64,000 nucleotides of DNA from Maricaulaceae bacterium EIL42A08 (GTDB lineage: Bacteria; Pseudomonadota; Alphaproteobacteria; Caulobacterales; Maricaulaceae), in contig JAMZNZ010000004.1 in the NCBI GenBank assembly GCA_024178355.1, forward strand, positions 1 through 64,000. Reading direction: 5' to 3'. The notes below the pieces were generated by a model, which saw nothing but the letters and a program-made list of their open reading frames with translations, made no database searches and had not been told where the DNA came from. A program made the position numbers and the translations under genes. Positions 61,383 to 64,000 of this stretch are shown here, piece by piece. How positions within the stretch are numbered: the stretch's first letter is position 1; the number at the start of each line of letters is the position of its first letter.

Positions 61383-61406
61383 CAAAGGTGACCTAAGTCA
61401 CCTTTG
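61383..61406 (-). terminator. Hairpin directly after the small ORF stop
   Basis: CAAAGGTGAC-ctaa-GTCACCTTTG, a perfect 10-bp stem beginning one base after the TAG (minus strand) of the 33-codon ORF. The lack of a T-run leaves its role as terminator uncertain. Confidence 0.45.
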
Positions 61407-61407
61407 T

Positions 61408-61509
61408 CTACGAGATGTAAAGCGCTGAGCCAGAGTTGCAAGCCGCGACAACAGCCGCCACCACAAATATTCCGGCAGCAAGTGCCATGGAGAGGTATTT
61501 CGCCATCAT
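61408..61509 (-). CDS. Possible 33-residue lipopeptide/small membrane protein
   Basis: ATG 61509 (a second ATG follows directly) to TAG 61408: one hydrophobic stretch MAKYLSMALAAGIFVVAAVV followed by AACNSGSALYIS. GAAAGAAG stands 5-10 bases upstream. The VAAC ending is lipobox-like, so the mature product could be a ten-residue lipopeptide, similar in plan to entericidin-like peptides; alternatively it is a single-span membrane peptide. It lies in the ~570-bp space between the SDR and the EAL gene, where I see no other gene. 61510-61794 upstream of it holds nothing I can name. Confidence 0.45.
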   Translation of the reverse strand: MMAKYLSMALAAGIFVVAAVVAACNSGSALYIS

Positions 61510-61794
61510 TCTTCTTTCGACCAATCCGTGCATGTTGTCCGCGCTTTAATGCAGATATGGGGTCTTGAAAGGTGATTACGAGTCCCAGTCTTTCACAGTC
61601 GCGTGAGCATCCGCTTTTCCATTTGAGAAAAAGTCGCTCGTCTCACGACACAATAGCCGACAGTTGCACAAAGCATGCAACAGATTGAGCATTGGAAGCT
61701 TGCCAGCGAAAATGCCCGAGACCGCATGAAAGGCGGACCCTGGACAATTCAGCCCTTTGAATGCTGACGTGAAGGCACGGGCGATAAAACCGCT

Positions 61795-64000
61795 CTAGCC
61801 GAGCTTGAAGTGGTCGCCAGGCCCGTGCGCCGCATCAGCGTCATTTGCCCGCTGCAAAAACCCAATCAGCTCCATCACACTGCATGGTCGGCAAAGGCCA
61901 TATCCCTGTGCGAGGTCGCAGCCCATCAACTGGAGCGCAGCAAGGGTTTCTCCATCCTCCACCCCCTCGGCGGTGAGCGTCATATCCAGATTATGCGCCA
62001 GATCTACGGTCGCCTTGACCAGCATGCGGTCCCGCTGAGACTTGATCACCTCGGCGACAAACGTGCGGTCAAGCTTAAGCTCGCTTGCTGGAATACGTTT
62101 CAGATAGGCCAGTGAAGACTGCCCGGTCCCGTAGTCATCAATCGAGAGAATAATTCCAGCCTGCTTCCATTGATGGAGCGTCTTAAGGGCAGTTTCAATG
62201 TCCGCCATAATGGCGGTTTCCGTCACCTCGAAGATAAGCCCAGTGCGGGACTGGTTCGCAAGCTGGGCGGCTTTGTTTGCAAAGTCTGTATCGGTCAGGA
62301 TCGCCCCGGAGATATTGATGGCCAGCTTGATGTCGTGGCCAGCCTTGTTCAGCGCATACTGATCCATGACGGCCTGTTTGAGCGACCACAAGGTCAGCTC
62401 TTTGATCCGACCAGTTTCTTCAGCAAACGGGATATAGCTGTCAGGGGCAATCGGGCCCTGTTCCGGATCCGTCCACCTCATCAAGGCTTCCGCAGTTGTG
62501 AAGGTATTCGTACGCAGGTCGAGCTTCGGCTGATAGTGAAGCTTGATATGCCCGGCCTCCATCGCCGTGCTCATGCGGCTCATCAAAGCAAGGTTCTGTG
62601 CAGGGTTTCCAAACAGGCTTTCATCATAGATTGCATATTTGCGAAGCTGGCTGCGTGCCTGCTCGATTGCGATGACAGCGTTCTTGATTGTCAGGTTCGC
62701 CTCGTGGCTTTCAACCGGATTGAGCGCGGTGCCGACGACAACCGAGAGATCAATCGTTACACCATCAATGACAACAGGCTCCTTGTAATGAGCCGCCACG
62801 CTCCAAAGCTCACGCTCGACCTCATCGTCGGACCGGGTGACCAGCTCGTCAGCATTGAGGAGTACACCAATCACACCAGGCGAGATGAGGCCGACATGGG
62901 TCTTGGCACGCCCTTGCTGGAGTCGTTCGGCAATCAGTTTCGTCAACGTGGCAAACGCTGCGAAGCCCAGTGCTGAGCGCAAGTGTACGTGACGGTCGAG
63001 TTCAAGCGCGATGACGTAATATTCAAAGCCTCCCGCGGAGAGCTCATCCAGCGTCTCTTCCAGAGCACGGCGCGAGGGCAAGCCCGTTTCACCATCGACA
63101 TAGAGTGCCTCGGCCAAGACTCGCTTGCGCGCCTGTTCTGCGCGGTAGCGGGTCGCCCCGAAAATCAAGAAACCGATCAGGACGACCGCTCCGATCAGAG
63201 ACGCCAGAATATTGGTGCGGACCTGCGCGCTCGCGAGCGCGAGATCCTGTTCCAATCGCTCGCCACGCAGCTGCTGAATTTGCAATTCTTGCTCGGCAAA
63301 CTCAAAATCCGCTCCCAGGAGTGCAGAGTTGGCTGAGGCTGCCACGTTACGCGCCTCATCATCAAGACGCTTGAAAGCCCGCATGTGGATCAGCGCCTGC
63401 TCCCACTGCCCCAGCGCAGCATAGATTTCTGTCCCGACCTCATGGAATTCGGCGAAATTCTGCGGCGAACGGTCCAGAGGAATGCCCTCAAAAGTGCGCT
63501 CGAGATGATCGCGCGCTGCAGTATAGTTTCCCCGGCCTGCGGAGATTTGAGCCTCGACGCCTTGCAGGAAACGAATCCATTCGCCGGTGCCTGCGCCCTC
63601 AACACGTCTGTAGGCGTCACCCAAAGCCGCCTCAGCCTCGTCAAAGGCTTCGAACTGCACGTGAAGTGCCGCAATATTGTTCAGGATTCTTGCCTCAAGA
63701 ACCGGGCTGCCCATAGCCTCGGCGATTGCAAGCGCAGCTCGATATTCTGATAGCGCAGCATCGTAATCACCGATCTCACGATGAGCGTTCGCAGTATTGT
63801 TTAGTGCCGCAAGATCAAGCGAAGGATCGCTGTGGCGCGCACGGGCATCCTCGAAATAATCAAGTGAGCGCTCATACTGACCGGCCGCTGTATAGATCGA
63901 TCCCAGCGACTGGAGCACGATCGCCTGACTTCGAGTATCTCCAATGCCCTGAAAAACCTCATAGCCGGCCGAAAAGCTGATGAAGGCGGTGTCAAACTCG
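61795..64000 (-). CDS. TPR - degenerate GGDEF - EAL signalling protein (partial, runs off window)
   Basis: At least 734 codons; the frame is open to the window end, so the N-terminus is missing. There are several TPR repeats (…YTAAGQYERSLDYFEDARAR and following), then a coiled segment, one membrane helix (LASLIGAVVLIGFLIFGATRY) and a GGDEF-like domain whose signature is replaced by LISPGVIGVLLN. An EAL domain with all catalytic residues in view follows (EALMRW, LAINIS, EVTET, IDDYGTG, LKLDRTF, EGVED, QGYG). The predicted role is c-di-GMP phosphodiesterase regulated by protein contacts through the TPRs in the periplasm. It is the only c-di-GMP enzyme in the window. Confidence 0.93.
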   Translation of the reverse strand, partial: EFDTAFISFSAGYEVFQGIGDTRSQAIVLQSLGSIYTAAGQYERSLDYFEDARARHSDPSLDLAALNNTANAHREIGDYDAALSEYRAALAIAEAMGSPVLEARILNNIAALHVQFEAFDEAEAALGDAYRRVEGAGTGEWIRFLQGVEAQISAGRGNYTAARDHLERTFEGIPLDRSPQNFAEFHEVGTEIYAALGQWEQALIHMRAFKRLDDEARNVAASANSALLGADFEFAEQELQIQQLRGERLEQDLALASAQVRTNILASLIGAVVLIGFLIFGATRYRAEQARKRVLAEALYVDGETGLPSRRALEETLDELSAGGFEYYVIALELDRHVHLRSALGFAAFATLTKLIAERLQQGRAKTHVGLISPGVIGVLLNADELVTRSDDEVERELWSVAAHYKEPVVIDGVTIDLSVVVGTALNPVESHEANLTIKNAVIAIEQARSQLRKYAIYDESLFGNPAQNLALMSRMSTAMEAGHIKLHYQPKLDLRTNTFTTAEALMRWTDPEQGPIAPDSYIPFAEETGRIKELTLWSLKQAVMDQYALNKAGHDIKLAINISGAILTDTDFANKAAQLANQSRTGLIFEVTETAIMADIETALKTLHQWKQAGIILSIDDYGTGQSSLAYLKRIPASELKLDRTFVAEVIKSQRDRMLVKATVDLAHNLDMTLTAEGVEDGETLAALQLMGCDLAQGYGLCRPCSVMELIGFLQRANDADAAHGPGDHFKLG

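Overview
The window looks like about 64 kb of chromosome from a high-GC alphaproteobacterium of the Caulobacter/Maricaulis/Oceanicaulis kind. This is inferred from gene content, not from a database search. The clues are a CpdR-type response regulator, a MipZ-type division ATPase, a perfect CtrA-like box, a Caulobacter-style TonB-dependent receptor, the ~1,640-residue NAD-glutamate dehydrogenase, and a ubiB / coaC / coaB / dut neighbourhood. Most genes are ordinary housekeeping genes with AGGAGG-like ribosome binding sites and many 4-bp start/stop overlaps. No prophage, transposase, integrase or CRISPR array is visible.

Layout. 1-5,100 (minus strand): sugar-nucleotide and envelope precursor genes (glmS start, phosphomannomutase, UDP-glucose dehydrogenase, KdsD). 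5,100-15,600: gpmA overlapping a deaminase-only RibD, a pentapeptide-repeat protein, glutamine-dependent NAD synthetase, Hsp20, an exported methyltransferase-like lipoprotein, HisN with an XRE regulator, N-formylglutamate amidohydrolase and CpdR. 15,600-22,000: S9 peptidase and a TonB receptor. 22,100-24,800: a Stf0 sulfotransferase interrupted at three copies of a 7-bp repeat, tRNA-Val(GAC) and a WecG/TagA glycosyltransferase. 24,600-28,500: mnmC, motA, mipZ-like. 28,600-34,000: gap, pgk and class I aldolase (lower glycolysis), then pnuC, an NadR-type kinase and a methyltransferase overlapping one another. 34,000-42,000: dut, split coaB/coaC, a LodA-like quinoprotein with a decayed lodB, ubiB. 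42,000-50,600: sucC and many small membrane, exported or regulatory genes. 50,800-55,200: cold-shock protein, DesK/DesR-like two-component pair, BLUF photoreceptor, broken chemoreceptor. 55,400-64,000: giant glutamate dehydrogenase, a short-chain dehydrogenase, a hairpin-rich spacer with a possible 33-residue peptide gene, and a TPR-(GGDEF)-EAL protein running off the end.

Links between genes. NAD supply recurs (NAD synthetase, PnuC, NadR kinase) beside NAD-using enzymes (GAPDH, UDP-glucose dehydrogenase, glutamate dehydrogenase). The sensory stretch 48.8-55.2 kb joins light, membrane, two-component and chemotaxis inputs.

The most notable observations are several genes broken by discrete lesions: Stf0 by a heptamer repeat; lodB by two stops and a frameshift while lodA is intact; a peroxiredoxin by TGA at the expected Trp before its CxxC; and a chemoreceptor by a small deletion at its hairpin tip. 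Others are coaC and coaB separated by one in-frame TGA, a dispersed repeat family with three copies (one supplying the C-terminus of a methyltransferase), a second hairpin repeat family with two copies, and the tiny lipopeptide-like ORF.
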